From Pontibacter indicus (GTDB lineage: Bacteria; Bacteroidota; Bacteroidia; Cytophagales; Hymenobacteraceae), in NCBI RefSeq assembly GCF_900156345.1, contig NZ_FTPP01000001.1, positions 1-64,000 on the forward strand: DNA of 64,000 bases, given 5' to 3'. Position numbers and translations under genes: made by a program. Position 1 is the stretch's first letter, and the number at the start of each line of letters is the position of its first letter. The notes under the pieces were generated by a model. The model searched no databases. It had not been told where the DNA came from and saw only the letters and a program-made list of their open reading frames with translations. Below are positions 8,484 to 18,517 of this stretch, in pieces.

Positions 8484-9968
8484 TTATCGAGAATGTTGTG
8501 CCGGGGGTGAAATTTTATTTCTCAAGGGCTCCTGGTAATGAATGATGTTGTGCGCCATTCCTTTAAAAATGACAAAATGGAAAGGCAGCATGGCATACCA
8601 GTACAGCCTGCCCGCCAGGCCATCGGGACGGAAGGCGGCCAGCTGTTCGAGGTGATTTCCGTCCTGCTCCCGACAGATTCTGAACTGAAGCCAGGCCTCG
8701 CCGGGCAGCTTCATTTCGGCGTAGAGCAAGAGGCGCCCGACTTTGCGGTCAACGGCCAGCACACGCCAGAAATCAATGGAATCGCCCGCCTGCACATCGG
8801 TAGGGTGCCTCCGCCCACGCTGCAGGCCCACACCGCCCACCATTTTGTCGAGCAGCCCGCGAATCTCCCACAGAAAGTCGGTCTTGTACCAGCCACGCTC
8901 GCCCCCGATGCGCAGGATGTTTTCCAGCACCTCTTCCGGGGCGCGGTCGAAGCGCATGCGCTGCCGGTCGGTGAGCACGCCATGTTCTGGTATTTGTACA
9001 AAATCCATGAAGTTGAGTCGGATGGTGCCACTCACCAGCGCGTCCTTCCAGCTCGACACCACCATGTTCTGCTCCATCTTGGTAAAAGCCAGATTCAGAG
9101 CGCTCTCGTAACTGAGGCACTTGTGCGGAATCAGCTGCTGTATGCTCTCGTCTTTCACCATCGCATCGTTGCGCAGACTCTCCACCAGACTGCGGGCCAG
9201 CGCAAAGTTGGTGCTCGTGACAAAGTACAGCCAGTAGGAGGAAAGCCTGGGCGTAAGGACCGGCAAGGTATAAATGCAGCGCTTCAGGTTTCGGACCTTG
9301 GCCAGTTGCAGCAGCATTTGCTTGTAGGTCAGCACATCAGGCCCGCCAATTTCAAAACGTTTATCATAGCAGTCTGTACGGCCCAGCACAGCGGTGAGGT
9401 AAAAGATCACATCGCGAATGGCAATGGGCTGGCAGCGGGAGTTGAGCCAGCGGGGCGTCACCATGACCGGAAGCTTTTCTACCAGGTCGCGGATGATCTC
9501 GAACGAGGCGCTGCCCGAACCGATGATGATGGCCGCCCGCAGTACGGTGAGCGACGCTTTGCCCTGGGCCAGCACGTCCTCCACCTGCCGCCGCGAGGTC
9601 AGGTGCTTCGACAAGTGGACGTCGTTGGCAATGCCGCTCAGGTATACCACTTGCCTGGCACCCGTGGTGTTGAGGTAGCGGATGAAGTTCGCGGCAGAAG
9701 TTTTCTCGGCTTGTTCAAAGTCGGCTGAGCCGGAGCCCATGGAGTGCACCAGGTAGTAGGCAGCATCTACATCGCGAGGCAGATTCTGTAAACTTTCCGG
9801 ATTGAGCAGATCCCCTTTTACCACCTGCACCTTGTCCTTCAGGCTGTCGGGCACTTCGAAGCGGCGCGGGTCCCGCACCAGGCAAACCACCTCGTGTTGC
9901 GCCTCTACTAGCACGGGCAGGAGTCGTTTGCCTATGTAGCCGTTCGCGCCGGTCAGAAGTATTTTCAT
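8484..9968 (-). CDS. SDR family oxidoreductase with DUF2867 domain
   Basis: A 494-residue two-domain protein. Residues 1-300 form an atypical short-chain dehydrogenase with the nucleotide loop GANGYIG at 7-13 and a YYLVHSMGS segment near 80. Residues 340-480 match DUF2867, seen in WEIRGLLDKMVGGVGLQRGR and in a START/SRPBCC-like C-terminal part ending in a hydrophobic helix (WYAMLPFHFVIFKGM). The fusion is common in Bacteroidota and Actinobacteria; the substrate is unknown. I use the ATG at 9968 (MKILLTG) because the ten upstream residues lie outside the Rossmann strand. It is divergent from the met operon. Confidence 0.88.
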   Translation of the reverse strand: MKILLTGANGYIGKRLLPVLVEAQHEVVCLVRDPRRFEVPDSLKDKVQVVKGDLLNPESLQNLPRDVDAAYYLVHSMGSGSADFEQAEKTSAANFIRYLNTTGARQVVYLSGIANDVHLSKHLTSRRQVEDVLAQGKASLTVLRAAIIIGSGSASFEIIRDLVEKLPVMVTPRWLNSRCQPIAIRDVIFYLTAVLGRTDCYDKRFEIGGPDVLTYKQMLLQLAKVRNLKRCIYTLPVLTPRLSSYWLYFVTSTNFALARSLVESLRNDAMVKDESIQQLIPHKCLSYESALNLAFTKMEQNMVVSSWKDALVSGTIRLNFMDFVQIPEHGVLTDRQRMRFDRAPEEVLENILRIGGERGWYKTDFLWEIRGLLDKMVGGVGLQRGRRHPTDVQAGDSIDFWRVLAVDRKVGRLLLYAEMKLPGEAWLQFRICREQDGNHLEQLAAFRPDGLAGRLYWYAMLPFHFVIFKGMAHNIIHYQEPLRNKISPPAQHSR

Positions 9969-10160
9969 GCGGGTATTCCGGATAGTGTATACCTGCACAA
10001 CAGGTATAGCAGGTGATTGTTATGCGAAGGCAATTATACTTATTCGGAGATAGTAAACCAACAGGTATAAGTGGGTTATACTATAAAGTGTATAAGTTCT
10101 TGATAGCCATAGGTGTAAAATTGGTTTTTTAGGTGAATTTGAAATTATTTGAATTAATAA
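9969..10160. other. Intergenic region upstream of the met leader
   Basis: About 190 AT-rich bases between the divergent SDR gene and the met promoter. They hold three AGGTATA copies (one touching 9988, then near 10003 and 10063). I see no gene or hairpin here. Confidence 0.5.
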
Positions 10161-10192
10161 TTTGGATTATTTGAAATGCTGCTCTAGCTTTG
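10161..10192 (+). promoter_or_regulatory. Bacteroidota promoter of the metY-metX-hom operon
   Basis: TTTG (10161-10164), a 20-bp spacer and TAGCTTTG (10185-10192) match the consensus fully. Predicted start of RNA is about 10199, some 23 nt before the SAM aptamer. Confidence 0.75.
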
Positions 10193-10221
10193 CATCATCA
10201 AGTCTGATATCCCTTTGTGGG

Positions 10222-10332
10222 TATCGATTTATAAAGAAGCGCGGAGAGACAGGCTCTGTGAAGCGCTAGCAACCAGCCTCGGGCAAGGTGCTAATTCCTG
10301 ATTCCGGAAGTCCGGATGCATATAAATTGATA
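10222..10332 (+). ncRNA. SAM-I (S-box) riboswitch aptamer
   Basis: The 111-nt segment shows the S-box core. P1 is an 11-bp helix pairing 10222-10232 with 10322-10332 (one G-U). P2 uses AGCGC/GCGCT (10238-10242 with 10263-10267), followed by the conserved GCAACC (10269-10274). The AAGGTGCTAATTCC block (10285-10298) is the hallmark of the P3-P4 region, and P4 is the CCGGAAGTCCGG hairpin. S-box RNAs bind S-adenosylmethionine and usually switch off methionine genes. The position upstream of metY-metX-hom fits. No strong intrinsic terminator follows directly, so the switch may act on the leader peptide ORF that starts 5 nt later, or on transcription further down. Confidence 0.88.
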
Positions 10333-10337
10333 ACGTT

Positions 10338-10472
10338 ATGGAAAAGGGAACCAAGCCAACACAACTTCTTTCATTTTTTACACCGGCAACTCCAAACCCG
10401 GTTATTTCGCATGCGGCTGTTTCCGCTACCACCTGCTGTAGCCGAATGTGCATGTGTTGCTGCTGTTGCTAG
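10338..10472 (+). CDS. Cys-rich leader peptide (candidate attenuator)
   Basis: A 44-codon ORF with ATG 5 nt after the riboswitch P1 helix and TAG at 10470-10472. The first 32 residues are unremarkable; the last twelve are CCSRMCMCCCCC, that is eight Cys and two Met codons, ending in five consecutive Cys codons before the stop. Such a C-terminal run is the design of amino-acid-sensing leader peptides, where ribosomes stall when the charged tRNA is scarce. Polycysteine leader ORFs ahead of sulfur genes are known in mycobacteria; I do not know a described Bacteroidota example. The next gene, metY, incorporates sulfide, so sensing Cys makes sense. Expression is not proven and no clear ribosome binding site is visible. 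Confidence 0.6.
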   Translation: MEKGTKPTQLLSFFTPATPNPVISHAAVSATTCCSRMCMCCCCC

Positions 10473-10508
10473 TAGCACGACCAATCCCCGTATTTTTTGC
10501 TGCCATTC

Positions 10509-10545
10509 CGTCGAGCCACAGGTAGATCCTGTGAACGAACGACTG
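10509..10545 (+). promoter_or_regulatory. Hairpin after the Cys-rich leader
   Basis: CACAGG and CCTGTG (10517-10533) form a perfect 6-bp stem with a 5-nt loop, flanked by GTCG and CGAC that can extend it. A pyrimidine-rich stretch follows (10550-10570). It may be a weak terminator or pause site belonging to an attenuator between the leader peptide and metY. Confidence 0.35.
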
Positions 10546-10571
10546 TAGCTGCACTCTTCTTCTTGTCTTAA

Positions 10572-11947
<1,376 letters not shown>

Positions 11948-11948
<1 letters not shown>

Positions 11949-13006
11949 TGGCTGATCAATTAGTTTTTCATTACCAAAAGCAATTCCAACTGGAGTCGGG
12001 AGCCACGCTTCCCGGCTTCCAGCTGGCCTATTCAACCTATGGACAACTCAACCAAGACCAAAGCAATGTGGTGTGGATATGCCACGCCCTCACGGGCAGC
12101 TCAGACTTCACCGACTGGTGGGGCGAACTTTTCGGGGAGGGGAAATTATATGAACCGGCGGACTGGTTTGTGGTTTGTGCGAACACCCTGGGTGGCTGCT
12201 ATGGATCCACGGGACCACTTGCAGTTAATCCGCAAACGCTCCAACCTTTCTACCACAGCTTCCCGCAGCTAACCAACCGCGACATAGTGCGCGCCTTCGA
12301 CCTGCTGCGGCAGGACCTGGGTATAGCGCAGGTGCATACCTTGCTGGGTGGTTCGCTGGGCGGGCAGCAGGCGCTGGAGTGGGCCATTCTGAAACCGGAA
12401 GTGTTCCAGAACCTGATCCAGGTGGCTTCCAATGCAAGGCACTCGGCCTGGGGCATTGCCTTTAACGAGAGCCAGCGCATGGCCATCCGGCAGGACCCAA
12501 CCTGGCAGACCAACACCAGCGAGGCAGGTATAGAAGGGCTCAAAACGGCCCGCGCCATTGCCATGCTTTCCTACCGGCACTATACCTGCTACGAGGCGAG
12601 TCAGCAGGAGCCGGGCCACAGTATCACCGACGATTTCCGGGCGGCCACCTACCAAGTATACCAAGGCGAAAAACTGGCCAAACGCTTCAATGCCTATACC
12701 TACTGGCTGCTCTCCAAAGCCATGGACTCGCACAACGTGGGCCGCGATCGGGGAGGTATAGCCAAGGCGCTGGAGCGGCTGAAAGCGAATTGCCTTTTTG
12801 TCGGGGTGGACACCGACCTGCTTTTCCCGGTGGGGGAGCAGGAGCAGCTGCACCGGCTGGTGCCGGGGTCAACGTTTGCGCTCCTGCATTCTGGCTACGG
12901 GCACGATGGTTTTTTGGTGGAGACGGTACAGCTCGCGCAGGCCATCCGCGAATTTTATGAAATGCAAACAGTAAAACACACTCACTATGAAAATTCAGAA
13001 GTTTAA
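11948..13006 (+). CDS. metX: Homoserine O-acetyltransferase
   Basis: A 352-residue alpha/beta-hydrolase-fold enzyme that acetylates homoserine with acetyl-CoA. The nucleophile elbow GGSLGG contains Ser136, and the probable triad partners are Asp290 (GVDTDLLFP) and His319 (GYGHDGF). HALTGSSD (46-53) forms the oxyanion region. The start overlaps the metY stop (TAATG) and the 3' end overlaps hom by 20 bp, so the three genes are translationally coupled. GGSLGG replaces the more usual GGSMGG, a conservative change. The known acetyl/succinyl ambiguity of this family is settled here by the MetY neighbour only. Confidence 0.93.
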
Positions 13007-14246
13007 AAAACGCATTGGGCTGATCGGTTTTGGTTGCGTAGGGCAGGGCCTGTACGATGTGGTGGAAGCCAGCCGACACCTGGGCTGGGAGATTGGGAGC
13101 ATCTGCGTGAAAGACAAAGAGAAACCCCGCACATTGCCCGCCTCCGCCTTCACTTATAGCGTACAGGACGTGTTGCAGGACCCCAGCCTCGACATTATTG
13201 CCGAGCTGATCAGCGACCCTGCAGAAGCGCTCGTTATTTTGAGGCAAGCCTTGCAAAAGGGCAAGACTGTGGTGTCGGCCAACAAAAAAGTGATTGCGGA
13301 GAACCTGCCGGAGCTGATCAGTTTGCAGCAGAAGCATGGCGGCGTCCTACTCTACGAGGCATCCGTTTGTGGCAGTATACCGGTGCTCCGGACGCTGGAA
13401 GCCTACTATGGATCAGAACCACTGGTAGAAGTGCGCGGCATTCTGAACGGCTCGTCTAATTATATATTAAGCAAACTACACGCCGAGCGTGGTAATTTCC
13501 AGTCGGCCCTGGCGCAGGCGCAGGAGCTGGGTTTTGCAGAAGCCGATCCGTCGCTGGATGTGGAAGGAACCGATGCCTTGAACAAACTCTGCATTCTGGC
13601 CGCCCATGCCTATGGTTTGCTGGTTCACCCGGACGAGGTGCTGCACTTTGGCATCCAGCATGTCACGGCCGAAGCCGTCGAACTGGCCGCCTCCCTGAAC
13701 TGCCGCATCAAACTGGTAGGCTCATTAAAAGCGACTTCCAATGGGCAGGTAGCGCTGCAGGTGCTGCCCACTTTTATACCTGAATCGGATGCCCTCTATG
13801 ATGTGGAAGCCGAATTTAACGGGCTCGAGATAGAAGGACAGTTTGCCGGGAAGCAGTTTCTGAAAGGGCGCGGAGCCGGCAGTCACCCGACCGGCTCTGC
13901 GGTGTGGGCCGATGTGGCGGCGGCTGTGCGCGGTTACCGCTATACCTACCCCAAGTTGTGCACGAGCCAGGTAAGCGCCACTTCAGGAGAGGAGGAACTG
14001 ACCTTTTTGCTACATGGTGAGCCGGAGTATGTTGCAGAGGTTTCTAAACAATTGAAAGCAGACATTCGGAGCCAGGCTCCGGACCAAAGCCAGGTTATCG
14101 TGTCGCTGTCGCCGCAGCAGTTGAAGCAGCACCAGGATTTGCTGAAGCAGAAAGGGCTGTTTGTGGCGGCTATACCTGCCGGCGTGGTGCTTGATATAGT
14201 ACCAGAACTCCTGGGTAGGGCGGAAGCTATAGCAATTGGAGAGTAG
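12987..14246 (+). CDS. hom: Homoserine dehydrogenase
   Basis: Monofunctional homoserine dehydrogenase of 419 residues that reduces aspartate semialdehyde to homoserine. The NAD(P) loop GFGCVGQG lies near residues 12-19, the catalytic-domain signature ANKKVIAENL near 95 and the substrate motif DPSLDVEGTDALNKL near 187-201. About 75 C-terminal residues after 345 form a small extra domain where feedback-sensitive ACT domains sit in other forms, but I cannot confirm an ACT fold. Starting 20 bp inside metX, it completes a unit making the homoserine backbone, activating it and adding sulfur. This is a compact arrangement, since hom is more often next to thr genes. Confidence 0.93.
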   Translation: MKIQKFKKRIGLIGFGCVGQGLYDVVEASRHLGWEIGSICVKDKEKPRTLPASAFTYSVQDVLQDPSLDIIAELISDPAEALVILRQALQKGKTVVSANKKVIAENLPELISLQQKHGGVLLYEASVCGSIPVLRTLEAYYGSEPLVEVRGILNGSSNYILSKLHAERGNFQSALAQAQELGFAEADPSLDVEGTDALNKLCILAAHAYGLLVHPDEVLHFGIQHVTAEAVELAASLNCRIKLVGSLKATSNGQVALQVLPTFIPESDALYDVEAEFNGLEIEGQFAGKQFLKGRGAGSHPTGSAVWADVAAAVRGYRYTYPKLCTSQVSATSGEEELTFLLHGEPEYVAEVSKQLKADIRSQAPDQSQVIVSLSPQQLKQHQDLLKQKGLFVAAIPAGVVLDIVPELLGRAEAIAIGE

Positions 14247-14516
14247 TAAGTTTAGGTTTTACTTCACAAACTGTCTATACCTTGTTAAGAATATTTTGAT
14301 TGGGTTATTATTATTAAAATAATTCAATTTAAAATATTGCATGACTTTCATTTTAAATTGTATATTAATTGTATAGTTAGCATGCTATAAATTGGATAGA
14401 AGCTTTTATACAAGTATTTTAAAATATTTAAATAAATAACACCATCATTTTCATCTGTTTGTGGTTTTACTATCGTACAAAGAATATTTATGGACGATTT
14501 GTAACACCCGAAAGCA
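14247..14516. other. AT-rich gap before a lipoprotein gene
   Basis: About 270 bp of unusually AT-rich sequence. It contains TTTG (14458-14461) and TATTTATG (14485-14492), an imperfect promoter with a 23-bp spacer for the gene at 14517. No terminator hairpin for hom was found. Confidence 0.4.
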
Positions 14517-15206
14517 ATGAAAATCTATATACCCTGGCTCAGCTCTTTACTTCTGATAATTATATTTTCTTCCTGTCGGAATGACAATGTTTCACCTATA
14601 CGTAACGTTCGTTTTGACCCCGGTTTGCTGAATCCGATGCAGGCGGCAGGCGGTGTGCCGTGCGCTTCGCATACCTATTCTTATAATGGGGCAGAAAAGT
14701 CGTTGGGTACGGTTTACGGCGGCATGGTGCTGGTGTCTTTCCGGGATGGGCTAGGTAACGAGCAGGCTACAGCTGCTGCGGAGCGCCATGGTTTTGTAGA
14801 AGCGCTCGGGCAACCCGTTCAGACAAACTCAGCCCGGCTATACCCGGCCAAACTAGCACCAGGCTTGAGCTGCCAGCAGGTAGAGGCGGCCCTCGCTGAG
14901 CTTTCCAAGGATCCGGCGGTTGACTACGCGGCTCCTTATTTTGAATTGGCAGACGGGCAGATGCTGGGGGTGTCGAACGAATTCATTGTGGTAGTAGAGG
15001 AGGGCCGTCAGGAAACCGCGAAGGTGCTGATGCGCCTGGCCGAGGCAACCGGAACCGAGCTAGTAAGTACTTTGGGCGAGGGCACCTATGTGCTGCGCGC
15101 CAATAAAGAATCGAAAGGCAATGCACTTGAAATGGCTAACTTTTTCAACAAGCATCCGCTTATAAAACATGCTGAGCCAGATTTTATAGTTTCGCTGGCT
15201 ATGTAA
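14517..15206 (+). CDS. Lipoprotein with two protease-prodomain-like modules
   Basis: A 229-residue lipoprotein. Residues 1-20 form a signal peptide with a lipobox ending at the Cys of FSSC, so it is lipid-anchored. Two modules follow, about residues 62-145 and 150-227. Each has a G-x-V-x-V-x-F/E-G start, an E-x-A-x-x-x-A helix, a G-L turn, and ends in a D-Y-A-A-P-Y-F or H-A-E-P-D-F strand. That is the pattern of N-terminal prodomains of subtilisin-like (S8) proteases (fervidolysin/I9-like). No protease domain follows in this gene or its neighbours, so it may be a free inhibitor or chaperone of S8 proteases, or a binding module. Ends before a strong terminator. Confidence 0.6.
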   Translation: MKIYIPWLSSLLLIIIFSSCRNDNVSPIRNVRFDPGLLNPMQAAGGVPCASHTYSYNGAEKSLGTVYGGMVLVSFRDGLGNEQATAAAERHGFVEALGQPVQTNSARLYPAKLAPGLSCQQVEAALAELSKDPAVDYAAPYFELADGQMLGVSNEFIVVVEEGRQETAKVLMRLAEATGTELVSTLGEGTYVLRANKESKGNALEMANFFNKHPLIKHAEPDFIVSLAM

Positions 15207-15242
15207 AATACCTGATTGTGATGGTTTTGGGTTAAGAGTGAG

Positions 15243-15278
15243 AAAGCCCCGCCTCCGGATTTCCGGTGGCGGGGCTTT
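15243..15278. terminator. Bidirectional terminator, lipoprotein / lysA
   Basis: AAAGCCCCGCC (15243-15253) pairs with GGCGGGGCTTT (15268-15278) around a CCGGA/TCCGG inner stem. It lies between the convergent lipoprotein gene and lysA. Confidence 0.8.
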
Positions 15279-15306
15279 CGTCTTATATAGCTATAGTGCC
15301 GTGAAA

Positions 15307-16452
15307 TTAACCCAGGTATACGACTGCAGCCTTTTCCCTTAGGTTATAGGACGAAGCCATCACCTCGCCGTAAGCACCGGCTGTCCGGATCGCGATCAGG
15401 TCGCCACGGTTTGTCTCGGGTAGCACCACCGCCTTGCCGAAGCAATCCGACGATTCGCAGATCGGGCCTACCACATCGTAGCGTTCTTCAGCGCCTTGGC
15501 TGGTCAGGTTTTCAATTTTGTGATACGACTGGTACAGGGCAGGGCGGATCAGCTCCGTCATACCGGCATCCAATATGGCAAAGTTCGTCGATACGCCTTT
15601 TTTGATGTAAAGCACCTTCGAAATAAGGGTTCCGCACTGGGCAACCAAAGCCCGACCCAATTCAAAATGCACCTGCTGGTTCGGGCGCAGTTCCAGGAAC
15701 TGGTTGAATAAAGAAAAATAAGCCTCAAAGTCAGGTATAGGTTGCTCGTCCGGGCTGTAATAATCTACCCCCAGACCACCACCTACGTTGATGTGCTCCA
15801 GCTGCACCTGCTGCGACTCAAACCAGTCCTGAAACTCGTTCACGCGCGTGCACAGGTTGCGGAAAGCCGACAAATCTGTGATCTGTGAGCCAATGTGGAA
15901 GTGCAGACCGATCAGCGACAGGTTAGGCAGTGATTTGAGCAAAGCCAACACATCAGGCAATTCCCAGGCGTTGATGCCGAATTTGTTTTCCTCCAGTCCG
16001 GTGGTGATGTACTTGTGCGTATTGGCGTTCACGTTCGGGTTGATGCGCAGCGCAATGCGGGCCGTTTTGCCCTTGGCTTCCGCCAGTTCATTGAGCACCT
16101 CCAACTCGTGGCTCGACTCGCAGTTGAAGCAGAAAATGTCCTGGTCCAGCGCATAGTTGATCTCAGTGTCGGACTTGCCCACACCGGCAAACACCACATG
16201 TTGAGCCGGAAAGCCGTTTTCGATGGCACATTTTACTTCGTTGCCGCTCACGCAGTCGGCACCGAAACCTACGGCTCGCATCTCCTGCAGGATCGGGCTA
16301 TTGGTGTTGGCTTTCAGGGCGTAGTGCACCTGAAAGTTATACCTGGCGGCTTCCTGGCTTACCCGTTGCAGGGTTTGGCGCAACAGGTTGAGGTCGTACA
16401 TATAAAAAGGAGTGGCGTGCTGCTGCAACTCCTGCACAGAAAGATTAAGCAT
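15307..16452 (-). CDS. lysA: Diaminopimelate decarboxylase
   Basis: A 381-residue PLP enzyme of the alanine-racemase fold that decarboxylates meso-diaminopimelate to lysine. Lys47 in HYALKANTN binds PLP. Other family signatures are FGADCVSGNEVKCA, GLHFHIGSQI and the CESSDCFGK segment near the C-terminus. I start at 16452 (MLNLSVQELQ), where the gene overlaps the end of lysC by 8 bp; the ten-residue longer frame runs deeper into lysC and lacks conservation. With lysC upstream the pair covers the first and last steps of lysine synthesis. Confidence 0.95.
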   Translation of the reverse strand: MLNLSVQELQQHATPFYMYDLNLLRQTLQRVSQEAARYNFQVHYALKANTNSPILQEMRAVGFGADCVSGNEVKCAIENGFPAQHVVFAGVGKSDTEINYALDQDIFCFNCESSHELEVLNELAEAKGKTARIALRINPNVNANTHKYITTGLEENKFGINAWELPDVLALLKSLPNLSLIGLHFHIGSQITDLSAFRNLCTRVNEFQDWFESQQVQLEHINVGGGLGVDYYSPDEQPIPDFEAYFSLFNQFLELRPNQQVHFELGRALVAQCGTLISKVLYIKKGVSTNFAILDAGMTELIRPALYQSYHKIENLTSQGAEERYDVVGPICESSDCFGKAVVLPETNRGDLIAIRTAGAYGEVMASSYNLREKAAVVYLG

Positions 16453-17776
16453 TTTTGTTGTTCCTTTCGAATATGCCCTCATTCAGCTGAATCAGGGATC
16501 TTTCTTTATCGGTTGTGTTGATCAATAAGCTGATGTTATTCTTGCTTCCGCCGTACGAAATCATGCGCAGCGGAATGTCTTTTAGCGCCTCAAATATCTT
16601 CAGGCCCGAGCCACTGCGTTCGGCAATAAAATCGCCCACCACACAAATAATGCTCTGGTTCTGATCGACTTCCACCTGTCCGTACTCCTGCAGCTCGCGC
16701 GTAATCTCGGACAGAAACTTCGGGTTGTCGATGGTCAGCGACACGGCTACCTCTGATGTCGTGATCATGTCGATTGGGGTCTTATACCTTTCGAACACTT
16801 CGAACACGCTCCTTAGGAAACCATAGGCTAGCAACATGCGGCCCGACTTGATCTTGATCGCTGTGATACCGTCTTTCGCCGCTACCGCCTTGATGCCGCC
16901 TTTTCCGGTCTGCGCTGAAATGGTAGTGCCCTGCGCCTGTGGCTGCATCGTATTGAGCAGACGCACCGGAATGTTCTTCTGCTTGGCCGGCTGTACGCTG
17001 GACGGGTGCAGGATCTTGGCGCCAAAATAGGCAAGTTCCGCCGCTTCGTCAAACGAAAGCTCCGCAATCGGGAAAGTGTCTTTCACGATGCGCGGATCGT
17101 TGTTGTGCATCCCGTCAATATCAGTCCAGATCTGGATCTCGCTGGCATCGGCCGCTGCCCCGATCAGGGAGGCGGAATAATCTGACCCGCCACGCTTCAG
17201 GTTGTCCACCTCGCCAAAGGCGTTGCGGCAGATGTAGCCCTGCGTAATGAACAAGTTGGTATCTGGGTATTTCTCCAGCTCCAGTTTCAGGTTCTTACTG
17301 ATGTAGGCGGTGTCCGGCTCCTCATTCTCGTCGATCTTCATGAAGTTAAGGGCCGGCAGCAGCACTGAGGCTATACCTTGCTCCTCAAGGAAAAACTGGA
17401 ACAAAGCTGTCGACAGCAACTCACCCTGCGCCAACACGGCACGCTCTTCATATATCGTGAAGAGGTCGAGCGTGAACGAGCGGATGTGATCGAAATGATG
17501 CGAAATCAGTTCGAGTGCCTGTTTTTTCTTTTCATCGGTGAGGTAAAGTGCCTCTACCACCTGTTTATATTTATCGTGCAGCGCGTCGATGAGCGCGTTG
17601 GCTTCCTGGTTGGCGTTCTGGTAGAGCGTCTCTGCTATCTGTACCAGTTGGTTCGTAGTACCCGACATGGCCGAGAGTACCACAATTTTGGGTGAACCGT
17701 CGTTGATGAGGTCGGCCACCGCTTTCATTCTGTCAGCCGACCCTACAGAGGTGCCGCCGAACTTTAATACTTTCAT
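16445..17776 (-). CDS. lysC: Aspartate kinase
   Basis: Monofunctional aspartokinase of 443 residues that phosphorylates aspartate at the head of the Lys/Met/Thr pathway. The N-terminal KFGGTSVGSADRM nucleotide motif and the GRGGSDYSA-like RGGSDYSASLIG segment (near 205) are present. The C-terminal 150 residues carry two ACT-type regulatory domains (DMITTSEVAVSLTID and a second near SIICVVGDF), so feedback inhibition, probably by lysine, is expected. The leader (about 17777-17854) has three spaced AGGTATA copies but no lysine riboswitch. It overlaps lysA by 8 bp. Confidence 0.95.
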   Translation of the reverse strand: MKVLKFGGTSVGSADRMKAVADLINDGSPKIVVLSAMSGTTNQLVQIAETLYQNANQEANALIDALHDKYKQVVEALYLTDEKKKQALELISHHFDHIRSFTLDLFTIYEERAVLAQGELLSTALFQFFLEEQGIASVLLPALNFMKIDENEEPDTAYISKNLKLELEKYPDTNLFITQGYICRNAFGEVDNLKRGGSDYSASLIGAAADASEIQIWTDIDGMHNNDPRIVKDTFPIAELSFDEAAELAYFGAKILHPSSVQPAKQKNIPVRLLNTMQPQAQGTTISAQTGKGGIKAVAAKDGITAIKIKSGRMLLAYGFLRSVFEVFERYKTPIDMITTSEVAVSLTIDNPKFLSEITRELQEYGQVEVDQNQSIICVVGDFIAERSGSGLKIFEALKDIPLRMISYGGSKNNISLLINTTDKERSLIQLNEGIFERNNKNA

Positions 17777-17860
17777 CTAATTCGTCTGAAATAAAAGGTA
17801 TAGTCAGAAGATGGTCAGGTATAGCCTTCTGCAAGGTATAGGGTGAGCAAAATCTGGCTG

Positions 17861-17868
17861 CAAATTTA
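17861..17868 (-). promoter_or_regulatory. -7 box of the lysC-lysA promoter
   Basis: TAAATTTG on the minus strand matches TAnnTTTG. No good TTG is seen at the normal distance. It lies between the upstream terminator (17908-17935) and lysC, with a predicted leader near 78 nt. Confidence 0.5.
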
Positions 17869-17900
17869 ACAAATTAAGGGCAGATGTGTGATAATCATCT

Positions 17901-17935
17901 AAAAAAGAAAGGGCAGCCATTTGCGGCTGCCCTTT
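17901..17935 (-). terminator. Terminator of the first T9SS surface-protein gene
   Basis: AAAGGGCAGCC (17908-17918) pairs with GGCTGCCCTTT (17925-17935). On the minus strand the stem is followed by a TTTTTT run (17901-17906). Confidence 0.85.
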
Positions 17936-17956
17936 CCTGAGGTACTATACCTGGAT

Positions 17957-18517
17957 CTTAGTTTTTCATGATACGGGTAGTGGACTCTATACCCTGGCCT
18001 ACCACCTTCAGGATGTACATGCCCGACTGCAGTTGCTCCAGGTTCAGCTCCAGTCGGTTCACACCCGCGTCAAGCTGCACGTCCTTGTTCACCACACGCC
18101 GCCCGTTCATATCGTAAATGGTCATCACGGCTTCCTGCGCCTCTGGGGCCATCAGCGTCACCTTGATCACATCCTGGAACGGATTCGGATAGGCCTGTGT
18201 AGCGAGCTCACGCGCCAGGCCCTTGGCGTTCACCGCAATCACATTGCTGTAGGCAAACTGCCCGTCGGTATCCACCTGCTTGAGTCGGTAGTATACCGTG
18301 CCCTGCACCGGCGTGCGGTCCGTGAAAGTGTACTTGGTCTCGAGGCTGGTCGTGCCTTTGCCTTTCACCGTGCCTACTTTCTCGAAGCTTCTCGCGTCCA
18401 GGCTGCGCTCTACCTCAAAGCGGTCGTTGTCAAGCTCTGAGGCCGTCAGCCACTCCAGGTGCGCCTGGTTGTTGCGAACCGTCGCCGTGAAGTAAACCAG
18501 CTCGACTGGAAGCGGGA
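17957..18517 (-). repeat. Near-identical 3' block, copy 1 (partner 22725-23285)
   Basis: This block aligns to 22725-23285 with a constant offset of 4768 bp. About ten differences cluster in the first 165 bp; from about 18121 to 18517 I see none. It encodes the FnIII-like unit and T9SS domain. Similarity stops abruptly at 18517, after the PLPVELVYF codons. Confidence 0.9.

Noticed and set aside
10288..10548. 86-codon frame overlapping the riboswitch and leader
   Set aside because: It begins inside the SAM aptamer, has no family resemblance and is out of frame with the Cys-rich leader, which explains the region better.
17777..17900. Lysine riboswitch ahead of lysC
   Set aside because: The leader is too short (about 78 nt) and lacks the lysine aptamer helices.
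18033..18440. 135-codon plus-strand frame opposite the T9SS domain, almost identical to one at 22801-23208
   Set aside because: It is antisense to the duplicated 3' ends of the T9SS genes; the conservation is explained by the duplicated coding strand.
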